Positions 55,624 to 64,000 of a DNA stretch of 64,000 nucleotides are shown here, piece after piece. Origin of the DNA: Advenella kashmirensis W13003 (GTDB lineage Bacteria > Pseudomonadota > Gammaproteobacteria > Burkholderiales > Burkholderiaceae_B). A program made the translations under genes and the position numbers. The notes beneath the pieces are model-generated. The model saw nothing but the letters and a program-made list of their open reading frames with translations. It made no database searches and was not told the DNA's origin. The DNA lies in assembly GCF_000506985.1 (NCBI RefSeq), contig NZ_KI650979.1, positions 1,674,710 through 1,738,709 on the forward strand, written 5' to 3'. Position 1 is the stretch's first letter, and each line of letters starts with the position of its first letter.

Positions 55624-58600
55624 TTACCATACCTGGTCAGTCTGTAACTGCAGCCCGGTGGTTTGCCGAAGCCACCGCGCGTATGCCAGAAGATCGGCAC
55701 GGCCGACGATGGGCTGCTTGACCAGTTGCACCTCCCGACCCGGGGCCACGGCCATTATGCTGCCATAAAAAAGATCCGGCACGGTGAGCGGGCGGGTCCT
55801 GGGCAAATCCCGGTTGATCAGCCGTTCGACCTGCATGCGCGCGGCCCGTCCCAGTTTGCCGTCCTGGTGTTGAAACCTGGCCGGACCTTTGCGGCTTTCC
55901 AGCCGGCGATCAAGCGCCAGTGTATCGTGCGTCGGATCTTGCGATTTGTAATGCATAAGACTGTTGTGAACCAGCGGATTGCGGATACGCAGGGCAGTAT
56001 CCGGCAAAGGCTTGAGCGAAACGCCGGCGGCCTGCGCCTGCTGGTGCATCCATTGCAGGGTGACATTACCCAGATCCCCGGGCAAGCCGGTCGGATTGGC
56101 CACCTGACGGGCATCGGATGCCTGAATGGAGCCGCCGATATCCGAATGGTTGCCCATAAAACCGACTTCGTGGATACGGTCACTGGGGTTGAGGCCGATC
56201 GGGGTCAGCGGGAAAAGGTCGTTGTACTCATTGAGCGCCACTGCATGCGCAATCCAGTGCCAGGCTGGGGAAACCTGATAGTTGAAGGCGGCGTTGTCCG
56301 AACCGAGTACGCCCAGTTGTGCGACGGTGTCGAACAGCCCCATGAAACGGAAGTCCAGGCAGGCATTCACGGTTAGGGTTCGGGCTATCGGTTGGCCCTG
56401 GGTGCCGGGGGGTACGTACACCTGGGCACTGAACAGCCCGTTTCGGGTCTGGCGCATGAGCTGGTTGGCAAAAATGCGTGCAGCCGTCGCGCCGCGGGAA
56501 AAGCCGATAATATCGATCGGCACCCGACCCATATCGTTTTTCAGGGAAGGCGCATTGCCCAGCAGGGAATCGATCAGGTTATGCATTTGCGCGCGTACGA
56601 TGTCGGCAACTGAATCTCCGGTCAGGGCGTCCATCGGTCGCAGCAGCAGGCCCAGCGGTCCCAGTACATAAGGGTGACTCAATGGATTGGAAGCCCCGTA
56701 GACGGCCGGTTCTGCCAGGGCTTTCATACTGTCCATGGTACCGGGGCCACCCGTATAGTGTACCGGCCCCGATGCATACAGCTGCTGCAGCTTGTACACG
56801 TTCGAGCTGGTTTTGCTACCCTGGTTGAGCGTGCCGTCAAACGCAAACAACAGCAGGCCTAGCGGATCGACATAACGCCGGGGCTGGGCCGCCGCATAGC
56901 CCAGCGGGTCCTGGCCGGGAAGCGGGCCGACCGGGTCGGGTTCCAGGTAATGCCCGAAGGCGGGGTCGTAGGTGCGATAAAGGTTGTCAGCCCAGCCCGT
57001 TGCCTCATCGTGATACTGGCCCGGGTAGCGCAAGGGCTGTCGCAATCGGGCGATCAGCGGTGTCATTTTTCCTGCCGGCTCGGGCAGGGCCAGCCACTTG
57101 GTTTGCGCCTGACCGTCGGTGACCGCCAGAGGCAGGCCCTGCGTGTCGGTGTGAATGAAGTACAGTTCGCCGGCGCTTCGGTTGGCGCCTGCATGATGCA
57201 GTGTCGATGCAAGGGGCGTGCCGGGCGCAACGGGCGCCAGGTTGAAACCGGGTAACGACTTGCGGATAAAGGGCGCCGGGTGATGGTACTCGATAAAGGC
57301 GACGGGCACTTCGCCAGCATAAATATAGCGTCTTGATATCGCCCCGTCGACCGGTACCGCAAGCGGCGCACCGGTCAGAATAATCCACTCCCCGGCAATA
57401 CGGTTGTCCTGGTAATAAAAATGGGTTGTTGCTTCGTTGTCACGACGGATAATCCGATGGCCCAGGCTATTATGCAGATTATGCTGGATCAGTCGACCCT
57501 GTTGGTACACGCGATGCAGGCGGCGATTGGCACCATAATGGGTTTGCAGCGAACCTACCTGTAGCGGCAGGCCGCTGCGATCGCGCACGATATGACTGCG
57601 CTGCGTGCGCTTGCCGTCAAATCGCGCGATACTGGCGCCACTGTCGCCCCATGCATACCAGACACGCCGTTTCGCGACGAGCCGGGGTGTCCGCATCAAC
57701 TGTTTTTTGCGATAGCGGTAGTGCTGCTCCACCATGCCGGCGATGCGCTGGTGTCTGCCGTAAAAATAATCCCGACCCAGCGCCCGGGCAAGGCCAGGGT
57801 AATAGTAGACTTCGCGGCGCACGCGTCCGTCGGGGGCAACGCGGCGCTCCAGACCCAGAATGGGGCGTTTTTCTGAGGAGATACCGGCCAGGTAGTGTAA
57901 TTGCTGGTTACCTGCAGCGTCGCGAACGGAGTAGACCTGGATTTGGTTCCCGAATACTGCCTGGCCTGGCGCGTTCATCTCGATCACCTGATGGCGGCGT
58001 TGCCCTGCGTCTTCCCAAATGATGCTGTGCAACGTGTGATTGACTGTATACGAGTAAAGCAGGCGCCCACCTTCTGGTAGCAGATGCATGACGACACGCA
58101 ACCGCAGATCGTGCTGGAACACATCTCGATAATTGACGGCGTAGGGATTCCGGGCCGAGGCCTTTCGGCTGACCTCGATCCTTACGCTGCCATTCGCGGG
58201 GTTGAGTGTCATAACCCGTTTTTCGTTGGGGTGTGTGAGCGTCACTCTGCCATCCGGCGCATAATCAAGGGTGGTTGTCGTAGTGGTGGATGCGGGTGCT
58301 TCTGCGTGTGCAGTTACCGCGGTCGCTACTGCCGCTACTGTCGCGGCAGCCGAAGCCGCAACTGAGCGGCGAGGACCCGCGGCCCTCGATGGGGTTGGTT
58401 CTACTGTTTCATGCAGACGCACCAGGCGTTGCAGATGGTCGTATTCATAACGCCAGTGGACGCCATCGGCAAACTGCTGACCGACGGGCTGACCCATGTT
58501 GTTGTAACCGATTTGCTGGATGCCGGTCAGCGCACTGAACCAGGATGTCAGTCGGCCAGTCGGGTCGTATTGCAACTGCAGGCCGGGCCAGAATCCATGG

Positions 58601-59844
58601 AGCAGACTCAGATGGGCGGGGGCGCCGCTGGCGTAGCGGTCTATGCGCAAGCCGTTGATTGCGGCGAGGCGTCCCTTATGGTCGTAGCTCGCCAGCAGGC
58701 CGGGCGCCGGGCAATCGACACAGCCGAATCCGGTGACGGATTCAAGCAGATAACGGTCTTGCCATTGTCGCCAGCCAAAAGTGGTACTGTGCCCGTCAGC
58801 ATCAACGACTCGGGTTTTTCCCTTGTGTCCATTGCCGGAGCCGGGCATGTATTGAAATAACAGTGTTCCGGGACCGATAGGCAGATCATGCCGCAGCGCC
58901 CGGCTTACCCTGCCTTTGCTGTCATATTGCCAGGTACGCAGTCGCAGCGACGGTTGCGCCGTTGCCTGGGCATCGCTTACTGAAACAGCCAGGCCCGTCA
59001 ACTGCCATGAGCGCCCCTGTTGGTAGGCCGGTTCGTACAGATAGTGTGTCTGGTTGCCATTGTCTGTCAGAACAGTGTTCAGGCGGGCACCGATCGGATC
59101 GTAGCTGTACTGCACGGAACCGGTCGGCGCCTGGATGCGCGCCAGCCGGATGCGGCCTTGCGGGTCCTGACGGTAATGAAAGACCATCACACGACCGTCA
59201 TGGCTTGTGACTGTACGAATGTGACCGGCAAAAATCGACGCGCGATGATAGCGCCGCACTTGCAGATGGCGTCCGCCGACGGACAGCGCGTTGATGCGCC
59301 CATCGCGATCGAAAGCGAGGCTGTTGCCGCCGGGCCAGTGCCAGATCCAGCCGGCCGGAATGACTTGCAGACGGCCATGGGCAGGATCAATGGCCTGTGC
59401 CGTCTTGCCGTTGCGTGGTTTGAAAGAGAGCCGTGATCCGTCGGCTTGCGTAATATGCAGTCCGTCATGGTTTCGCTGCAGCGCGATATCGAAACTGTGG
59501 CGCCAGCCCGGACCCAAACCCGTATCGATGGGGTCCATGGCGTTATAGCTGCGCACGAACAGCAAACCGTCATCTTGCAACGGCACATCTACGGCTTCCT
59601 GGAACTTATTGCCAGTGGCCAGATTGACAGGGTTGCCTGCACCCAGGTTCAGCCCGGGTTCGGGACCGCGCAGGGTAAAGGGACCGGGGCCGCTGCAGGG
59701 GTTGCCGCTGCCGGCATGCGGTCGCAGGCAATGCGCAATATTTGCTTGTCCGGCAGCGCCCTCTGGGGCAAAATAACATATACCCGCAAGCAGCAGAATC
59801 AGGCGGATGACCGCAGGAAAAATTGAACGGGGACGGGTTCGCAT
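55624..59844 (-). CDS. RHS-repeat protein with C-terminal DUF2235/Tle1-like lipase domain
   Basis: The 1406-residue protein begins with a likely signal peptide (two Arg-rich steps, hydrophobic core at about 12-30). A DUF6531-like region ([16 protein letters not shown]), RHS/YD repeats and the RHS core ([20 protein letters not shown] to YVDPLGL, about 935-996) follow. The last 410 residues start with [12 protein letters not shown] and contain GFSRGA (Ser1116), LFDTV (Asp1172) and [11 protein letters not shown] (His1233), the triad of DUF2235/Tle1 phospholipases. An Ala/Thr-rich patch lies near 490-525. This is a polymorphic-toxin layout. No PAAR domain and no adjacent immunity gene were seen. 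Confidence 0.85.
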   Translation of the reverse strand: MRTRPRSIFPAVIRLILLLAGICYFAPEGAAGQANIAHCLRPHAGSGNPCSGPGPFTLRGPEPGLNLGAGNPVNLATGNKFQEAVDVPLQDDGLLFVRSYNAMDPIDTGLGPGWRHSFDIALQRNHDGLHITQADGSRLSFKPRNGKTAQAIDPAHGRLQVIPAGWIWHWPGGNSLAFDRDGRINALSVGGRHLQVRRYHRASIFAGHIRTVTSHDGRVMVFHYRQDPQGRIRLARIQAPTGSVQYSYDPIGARLNTVLTDNGNQTHYLYEPAYQQGRSWQLTGLAVSVSDAQATAQPSLRLRTWQYDSKGRVSRALRHDLPIGPGTLLFQYMPGSGNGHKGKTRVVDADGHSTTFGWRQWQDRYLLESVTGFGCVDCPAPGLLASYDHKGRLAAINGLRIDRYASGAPAHLSLLHGFWPGLQLQYDPTGRLTSWFSALTGIQQIGYNNMGQPVGQQFADGVHWRYEYDHLQRLVRLHETVEPTPSRAAGPRRSVAASAAATVAAVATAVTAHAEAPASTTTTTTLDYAPDGRVTLTHPNEKRVMTLNPANGSVRIEVSRKASARNPYAVNYRDVFQHDLRLRVVMHLLPEGGRLLYSYTVNHTLHSIIWEDAGQRRHQVIEMNAPGQAVFGNQIQVYSVRDAAGNQQLHYLAGISSEKRPILGLERRVAPDGRVRREVYYYPGLARALGRDYFYGRHQRIAGMVEQHYRYRKKQLMRTPRLVAKRRVWYAWGDSGASIARFDGKRTQRSHIVRDRSGLPLQVGSLQTHYGANRRLHRVYQQGRLIQHNLHNSLGHRIIRRDNEATTHFYYQDNRIAGEWIILTGAPLAVPVDGAISRRYIYAGEVPVAFIEYHHPAPFIRKSLPGFNLAPVAPGTPLASTLHHAGANRSAGELYFIHTDTQGLPLAVTDGQAQTKWLALPEPAGKMTPLIARLRQPLRYPGQYHDEATGWADNLYRTYDPAFGHYLEPDPVGPLPGQDPLGYAAAQPRRYVDPLGLLLFAFDGTLNQGSKTSSNVYKLQQLYASGPVHYTGGPGTMDSMKALAEPAVYGASNPLSHPYVLGPLGLLLRPMDALTGDSVADIVRAQMHNLIDSLLGNAPSLKNDMGRVPIDIIGFSRGATAARIFANQLMRQTRNGLFSAQVYVPPGTQGQPIARTLTVNACLDFRFMGLFDTVAQLGVLGSDNAAFNYQVSPAWHWIAHAVALNEYNDLFPLTPIGLNPSDRIHEVGFMGNHSDIGGSIQASDARQVANPTGLPGDLGNVTLQWMHQQAQAAGVSLKPLPDTALRIRNPLVHNSLMHYKSQDPTHDTLALDRRLESRKGPARFQHQDGKLGRAARMQVERLINRDLPRTRPLTVPDLFYGSIMAVAPGREVQLVKQPIVGRADLLAYARWLRQTTGLQLQTDQVW

Positions 59845-59934
59845 GACCAATTACCTGAAAAATGCGTATCATCACCTGTGCAAGGTGTTTGCAGTGGTCG
59901 CAGTCCAATAAAATATCTATTGAGGAAAACCGTT

Positions 59935-60297
59935 ATGCTGATTACTTTTCGTTCGGATGTGGCCGGAGATGTCCTGATGATGTCCGAGCAGGCCAGGACT
60001 GTATTACAAGCGGCGGGGCGTGAGTATGAGACCGTACCTGAAATGGGCGTCTTTACCGTGGCTCAGCTGGAAGAGGCCATTGGCCATCTGGAACGGGCCA
60101 TTTCCGAAGATCCGGGCTCGGCACCCGATCACCAATTTGATGACAAGGACAGGGACGAAGAGGACAACGAGGTGGCGGTGCATCCCATCAGTGAAAACGT
60201 CAGTCTGCGCCGGCGCGCCTATCCGTTGCTGGACATGATGCGCCAGGCCAAAGCGGCCGGCAAGGATGTTGTCTGGGAAAAAGGAAGCGCCTGGTAA
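59935..60297 (+). CDS. DUF1840-family protein
   Basis: The start at 59935 follows GAGGA and gives 120 residues. The protein is acidic and probably cytoplasmic: MLITFRSDVAGDVLMM, FTVAQLEEAIGHLERAI, and a C-terminal RAYPLLDMMRQAKAAGKDV. This matches the DUF1840 family, widespread in betaproteobacteria and of unknown function. It is divergent from the RHS gene with 90 bases between, so it is unlikely to be that protein's immunity partner. Confidence 0.85.
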   Translation: MLITFRSDVAGDVLMMSEQARTVLQAAGREYETVPEMGVFTVAQLEEAIGHLERAISEDPGSAPDHQFDDKDRDEEDNEVAVHPISENVSLRRRAYPLLDMMRQAKAAGKDVVWEKGSAW

Positions 60298-60452
60298 AAG
60301 GCGAAAGGCACCACTGCCGATAAACGGTGAGTGCCTGACAGCTTATTTCGAATGAGGGTTGATGCATTGCGTTGCCGGGGCACGCATGGATCGACCCTTT
60401 TTTGTGCCCGGTGCCCCCTAAAACGGGGGCTTGATGCGTCACGATTACGTGA

Positions 60453-62156
60453 TTACGCCACTTCGCGCAAAGCTGCGCCTTCCTGCGCCTGCTGGTTCAG
60501 GTGACGGTTGACCGCGCCCAATACGGCGACAAACGAAGCAGTCACAATATCCTTGTGAATGCCGACGCCGAAGCCGGTGGACGATTCGCCCAATCGCAGT
60601 TCCACGTAGCAGACCGCAGAGGTTTTTTCGCCGCTGCCCAGGGCGTGTTCATGGTAATCCATGAAACGGATCGGCAGATTCAGCGCGTTGATAAAGGCTG
60701 AAATGGCCCCTTCGCCGCTGCCTTCTACCACTTTGACCTGACCGTCGACTTCAACCTCGGCGCGGATGCTGAACTGATCGCCGCTCTCGCCCTCGGCTTT
60801 GCTGTTGATCTGATGGCGCAACAGTTTCCAGGGTGAGGTCTGTTTCAGATATTCTTTTTCGAAAATATCGAACACGGCGTTGCCATTGACTTCAGTGCCG
60901 GTTTCGTCGGTCACACGCTGGATGGCGCGCGAAAATTCAATCTGCAGACGACGAGGCAGATTCAGGCCGCGTTCGTTCTCCAGAAGATAAGAGACTCCGC
61001 CCTTGCCCGACTGGCTGTTCACGCGAATAACCGCATCATAGCTGCGTCCCAGATCGGCCGGATCAATCGGCAGATAGGGTACTTCCCAGACCGCATCGTC
61101 TTTTTGCACCGTAAAGCCTTTTTTGATGGCATCCTGGTGCGAACCGGAAAACGCCGTGAAGACCAGGTCGCCGGCATAGGGGTGGCGTGGGTGCACAGGC
61201 AACTGGTTACAGTATTCCGCTGTACGGCGCACGTCGTCAATATCGGAAAAGTCCAGGCCAGGATGAATGCCCTGCGTGTACAGGTTCAGTGCCAGTGTGA
61301 CCAGGCAGACGTTACCGGTGCGCTCGCCGCTGCCAAACAGGCAGCCTTCAATACGATCGGCGCCGGCCATGACAGCCAGTTCGGCGGCGGCCACGGCTGT
61401 ACCCCGGTCATTATGCGGGTGCACACTGACGATCACGCGATCGCGGTGATTGACATTCTTGCAGAACCATTCGATCTGGTCGGCATACATATTGGGCGTG
61501 GTGGCCTCGATGGTCGCGGGCAGGTTGAACACGATCGGATCGGTCGCGCTTGGCTGCCAGACGTCGGCCACGGCGTTGCAGACATCGACGGCAAACTCCG
61601 GTTCGGTTGTGCTGAATACCTCGGGCGAGTATTCATAGCGCCATTTGGTTTCGGGGTGTTTGCTGACGGCTTTTTTGATCAGCGCGGTGCCGGTGGTGGC
61701 GATGTTTTTGACTTCGTCCTTGCTCATATTGAACACGATTTTCCGGAACGCAGGCGCGCAGGCATTGTACAAATGCACCATGGCCTGGTGCGCACCGGCC
61801 GCCGCTTCCACTGTGCGGTTGATCAGGTCTTCCCGTGACTGGGTCAGCACGATGATCAGGACATCGTCGGGAATATGCTTTTCTTCGATCAGAATACGGA
61901 CAAAATCAAAGTCAGTTTGCGAAGCCGACGGAAAGCCGACTTCGATTTCCTTGAAGCCGATTTTGACCAGATGCTTGAAAAAGCGCAGCTTGCGCTCAAT
62001 GCTCATGGGTTCGATCAGAGACTGGTTGCCGTCGCGCAGGTCGGTACTCATCCAGATGGGAGGATGCTCGATTTTTTTGCTGGGCCAGGTACGGTCCGAG
62101 AAATCGTGTTCAAACGCCTTGAAGGGGACGTATTTGGAAGCGGGATTGGAGATCAT
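60453..62156 (-). CDS. leuA: 2-Isopropylmalate synthase (long form)
   Basis: The 567-residue enzyme has [20 protein letters not shown] with the metal-binding aspartate, the [20 protein letters not shown] block, [12 protein letters not shown], and a C-terminal LeuA regulatory domain ([20 protein letters not shown]) for leucine feedback. It is the longer type II LeuA found in many betaproteobacteria. It joins acetyl-CoA and 2-oxoisovalerate in the first committed step of leucine synthesis. A weak AGGTG precedes the ATG. A leader with clustered leucine codons lies upstream. Confidence 0.94.
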   Translation of the reverse strand: MISNPASKYVPFKAFEHDFSDRTWPSKKIEHPPIWMSTDLRDGNQSLIEPMSIERKLRFFKHLVKIGFKEIEVGFPSASQTDFDFVRILIEEKHIPDDVLIIVLTQSREDLINRTVEAAAGAHQAMVHLYNACAPAFRKIVFNMSKDEVKNIATTGTALIKKAVSKHPETKWRYEYSPEVFSTTEPEFAVDVCNAVADVWQPSATDPIVFNLPATIEATTPNMYADQIEWFCKNVNHRDRVIVSVHPHNDRGTAVAAAELAVMAGADRIEGCLFGSGERTGNVCLVTLALNLYTQGIHPGLDFSDIDDVRRTAEYCNQLPVHPRHPYAGDLVFTAFSGSHQDAIKKGFTVQKDDAVWEVPYLPIDPADLGRSYDAVIRVNSQSGKGGVSYLLENERGLNLPRRLQIEFSRAIQRVTDETGTEVNGNAVFDIFEKEYLKQTSPWKLLRHQINSKAEGESGDQFSIRAEVEVDGQVKVVEGSGEGAISAFINALNLPIRFMDYHEHALGSGEKTSAVCYVELRLGESSTGFGVGIHKDIVTASFVAVLGAVNRHLNQQAQEGAALREVA

Positions 62157-62173
62157 GATGCACCTATTTGGGG

Positions 62174-62292
62174 GAATCCCGGTGCGGACAGACTTGGTTT
62201 AAGCAGCGACGCCGGGATTCAGAATGATAAAACGGAATCCTTGTGGCTTATACAGGGGCTGTCGAACTGCCACGAACGCTCTAGGCTCGACA
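62174..62292 (-). promoter_or_regulatory. leuA leader with competing stem-loops (attenuator-like)
   Basis: Reading on the minus strand, four pairings can be drawn. TGTCGA (62287-62292) pairs with TCGACA (62260-62265). GTGGC (62269-62273) pairs with GCCAC (62243-62247). GGATTC (62235-62240) pairs with GAATCC (62215-62220). GAATCCCGG (62212-62220) pairs with CCGGGATTC (62174-62182). The last two share the same GAATCC arm and exclude each other. The final 9-bp stem ends eight bases before the leuA ribosome-binding site. No T-run follows, so control may be of translation or of Rho-dependent termination. Confidence 0.6.
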
Positions 62293-62451
62293 ACCGATCG
62301 CTAGCAGTAGCAGAGAAGAAGAGATCAACTGGGAAGAGGGGGCAACGGCAGAACGCGTTGCGCCAGACAGAGCCGCAGCCAGAATCATGCCGTCGCAAAC
62401 GCTGTTGCGGCTGGCTGATGCATGGCGAGAGAATACGGGCTGGCTCTTCAT
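62281..62451 (-). CDS. Leucine-rich leader peptide upstream of leuA
   Basis: The frame from ATG at 62451 to TAG at 62281-62283 encodes 56 residues; an in-frame ATG at 62388 would give 35. Near the end it reads SSSLLLLAIGCRA, with the four leucines coded CTG CTA CTG CTA at 62302-62313. The first arm of the leader structure lies two to three codons after this run. A ribosome waiting for Leu-tRNA would therefore change the folding downstream. Neither start has a good ribosome-binding site. Confidence 0.6.
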   Translation of the reverse strand: MKSQPVFSRHASASRNSVCDGMILAAALSGATRSAVAPSSQLISSSLLLLAIGCRA

Positions 62452-62457
62452 AGCTCA

Positions 62458-62486
62458 ACTATAAGAAAATTTGACCCGGCGCGCAA
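62458..62486 (-). promoter_or_regulatory. Candidate leuA promoter
   Basis: On the minus strand TTGCGC (62486-62481), a 17-base spacer and TATAGT (62463-62458) make a reasonable sigma-70 promoter. The predicted start of transcription falls at about 62451, on the leader-peptide ATG. Confidence 0.5.
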
Positions 62487-62525
62487 GTGATTTCTCTCCT
62501 GCCGCGCCGATCTGTCCTTTTTTGG

Positions 62526-63464
62526 TCAGGTAATCGTGTGCTTGACCTCATCGCGCGGCGGGCGCAGGTGAGTGTCGTCGGATCGACCGATGGTCGGCTC
62601 GGTCTGTTCTGAGCTGGATACTGCAGGGCGCTCTTTCGCTTCGCCCTGGTCGGCAACGTCCTGGATGACAGGCTCATCGCGCACGGTTGGCGGGGTGTCA
62701 TCCGGTTGTGCCGGGGCTGCTTTTTTTACGACAGGTGGGGAGACCACCGGTTCGGGCGCCACGACAGGTTTGGCGGCGACCGCCTCTGGCTGTCGGGCTT
62801 GCGCAGGCGCGTCCACAGCAACGGGGCGGGGCTGTGCAGTTGCGCTGTTCGTTTCGTTCAGCATGTCGCGCTCAACGGACGCGACCGGGCGGTTCGCGGT
62901 CAGGGGAGCGGCCAATCGGTCATCTGCCGCAACCAGCGTACCTGGCCCCAGCAATCGCTCCTGATCACGGATCTGCGCCAGTTTGCTGACGCGGTTGTTG
63001 TCCAGTTCGTCCTTGGTCGTTTTCAGATTGCCGATATTGATGGGCTCGCTGCGGTCGCGCCAGACCCAGCCCAGCACGTCGCGGCCTTCGGGCGACAGAC
63101 TTTTGATCAGGTCGGCGGCGGTATCGGCAGGCACTGTTTTATAGGCGGCACGCTGCACGCTGCCGCTATACCAGGCACTCAGGAAAAAATACACGATCAG
63201 GGTCCCCAGCAGCACCACCGCCCACCACAGATACGGGTTGATGCTATGCAGGAAAGAAACCAGTTGTGCGTTAAACTTGTCCAGGAAAGCGTAGTCCTGG
63301 ACCGCGCCGAACTCAAGAATGCGCGCCGCGACCCACAGCCAGACGATGATTGTGACAATAATGACGGCGGCACGCATTATAATCCGTGGGGTAGCCAGCT
63401 TGAGCAGCGTTCTGCTTACCAGTCTGGCATCATTTTGCTGAACCGCGGCGTTGCTGTATTTCAT
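62526..63464 (-). CDS. Uncharacterised membrane protein with Pro/Ala-rich tail
   Basis: The start at 63464 gives 312 residues (MKYSNAAVQQNDARL); 63491 and 63377 are other in-frame starts. Two membrane helices lie near residues 28-50 and 78-100, followed by a conserved-looking soluble segment (SLSPEGRDVLGWVWRDRSEP) and a long Pro/Ala/Glu-rich tail from about residue 165 that is probably disordered. No family was recognised. It is head to head with rpoN, with 18 bases between the chosen starts, so each promoter must lie in the other gene unless the 63377 start is used. Confidence 0.6.
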   Translation of the reverse strand: MKYSNAAVQQNDARLVSRTLLKLATPRIIMRAAVIIVTIIVWLWVAARILEFGAVQDYAFLDKFNAQLVSFLHSINPYLWWAVVLLGTLIVYFFLSAWYSGSVQRAAYKTVPADTAADLIKSLSPEGRDVLGWVWRDRSEPINIGNLKTTKDELDNNRVSKLAQIRDQERLLGPGTLVAADDRLAAPLTANRPVASVERDMLNETNSATAQPRPVAVDAPAQARQPEAVAAKPVVAPEPVVSPPVVKKAAPAQPDDTPPTVRDEPVIQDVADQGEAKERPAVSSSEQTEPTIGRSDDTHLRPPRDEVKHTIT

Positions 63465-63482
63465 AGGTAATCCAAATCCGAT

Positions 63483-64000
63483 ATGCGTCATGCGTTAGAA
63501 CTTCGAACCGGCCAGCAACTGGTGCTGACCCCTCAATTGCAACAATCTCTGCGTTTGTTGCAATGTTCTGCACTGGACCTTCAGGCAGAACTGGCACAGG
63601 CGTTGCAGGACAATCCCATGCTTGAACTCGTCGATAATAACCAAATATCCGACGAGAACACAAATGTAAGCGACAATGATGCCGAGCTTTTACAACAGGA
63701 CTGGTCTTCCCAGAACAGCCAGAAATCGCGTGATGACGAATATTTTCAGCCCGAAACCGCTGTCGACGTGTCGCTTTCCGAGCATTTGCTGGAGCAGTTG
63801 CGCCTGACCCACGCCTCGGAACGGGACGTCAACCTGGCCGAATATTTGATCGAGGAGCTGGACGATAACGGGTACCTGATGTCCAGTCTGGAAGACATTG
63901 CCGCCCTGTTTTCCGAGGAGGCCGATGTCAGCGAGGACGATCTGGCGGTCGCCTTGCGCCTGCTGCAATCCTGCGATCCACCGGGAGTGGGCGCGCGCAC
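63483..64000 (+). CDS. rpoN: RNA polymerase sigma-54 factor, N-terminal part (partial)
   Basis: The frame is open from the ATG at 63483 to the right edge (172 complete codons). The Gln/Leu-rich region I is clear: MRHALELRTGQQLVLTPQLQ, QSLRLLQCSALDLQAEL, then ALQDNPMLE. An acidic region II and the start of the core-binding region (YLIEELDDNGYLMSSLEDIA) follow. Sigma-54 directs RNA polymerase to minus-24/minus-12 promoters that need activator ATPases. The usual lptB gene is not directly upstream. Confidence 0.93.
   Translation, partial: MRHALELRTGQQLVLTPQLQQSLRLLQCSALDLQAELAQALQDNPMLELVDNNQISDENTNVSDNDAELLQQDWSSQNSQKSRDDEYFQPETAVDVSLSEHLLEQLRLTHASERDVNLAEYLIEELDDNGYLMSSLEDIAALFSEEADVSEDDLAVALRLLQSCDPPGVGAR

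Noticed and set aside
59935-60297. The DUF1840 gene as immunity partner of the RHS-lipase
   Set aside because: It is on the opposite strand, upstream of the toxin gene, has no signal peptide or lipobox, and its family is common in betaproteobacteria without RHS genes.
60414-60429. CCCCC-TAAAAC-GGGGG as the leuA terminator
   Set aside because: The stem is only five base pairs and no T-run follows on either strand; support is too thin for a feature.

Overview
The window looks like chromosomal DNA of a betaproteobacterium of the order Burkholderiales, probably an Alcaligenaceae member related to Bordetella or Advenella. This rests on gene content and order (argS, SPOR protein, dsbA in a row; a Bug-type solute receptor; smg; a Bordetella-like argD; a LiuR-controlled leucine operon containing aceK) and a moderately high GC content. 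The species is an inference. No rRNA, tRNA, CRISPR array or insertion sequence was recognised.

Layout. 1-3408: the tail of an acetolactate synthase gene, a hipBA toxin-antitoxin pair behind a three-copy operator, and pabB facing it. 3713-13334: a long, tightly coupled plus-strand operon with an FAD oxidoreductase, a complete peptide/nickel-type ABC importer (two permeases, two ATPases, receptor), a BAAT-type acyl-CoA hydrolase and two AhpD/CMD proteins. 13632-14211: a hicAB toxin-antitoxin pair. 14255-26030: housekeeping genes (methyltransferase, hemN, topB, gluQ, smg, argD) plus a large membrane protein that fuses DUF2157-like and GDYXXLXY parts.

26119-36015: leucine/isovalerate catabolism. 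Isovaleryl-CoA dehydrogenase, aceK, a thiolase and both methylcrotonyl-CoA carboxylase subunits form one minus-strand operon. A MerR-type LiuR gene and a divergent metallo-hydrolase gene sit upstream, with palindromic ACGT-rich operators. 36199-42761: an apparently uncharacterised CoA-dependent catabolic cluster (flavin reductase, GST, CMD protein, amidohydrolase, double-length acyl-CoA dehydrogenase, class III CoA-transferase). 42828-43471: a PIN/AbrB toxin-antitoxin pair. 43646-48484: a second catabolic cluster (MaoC hydratase and Bug receptor, divergent from CoA-transferase, enoyl-CoA hydratase and a GntR/UTRA regulator).

48545-64000: LysE exporter, metC, then pdxY, yggS, dsbA, SPOR protein and argS on the minus strand, a 1406-residue secreted-looking RHS protein ending in a DUF2235/Tle1-like lipase domain, a DUF1840 gene, leuA with a convincing leucine-codon leader, a small membrane protein, and the start of rpoN running off the right edge.

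Points most worth a second look: the importer/oxidoreductase/CMD operon with its four-copy repeat, the RHS-lipase without an adjacent immunity gene, the fused acyl-CoA dehydrogenase cluster, the leuA attenuator-like leader, aceK inside the leucine operon, and the no-Shine-Dalgarno, minus-10-next-to-ATG geometry shared by hicA, hipB and the leu leader.
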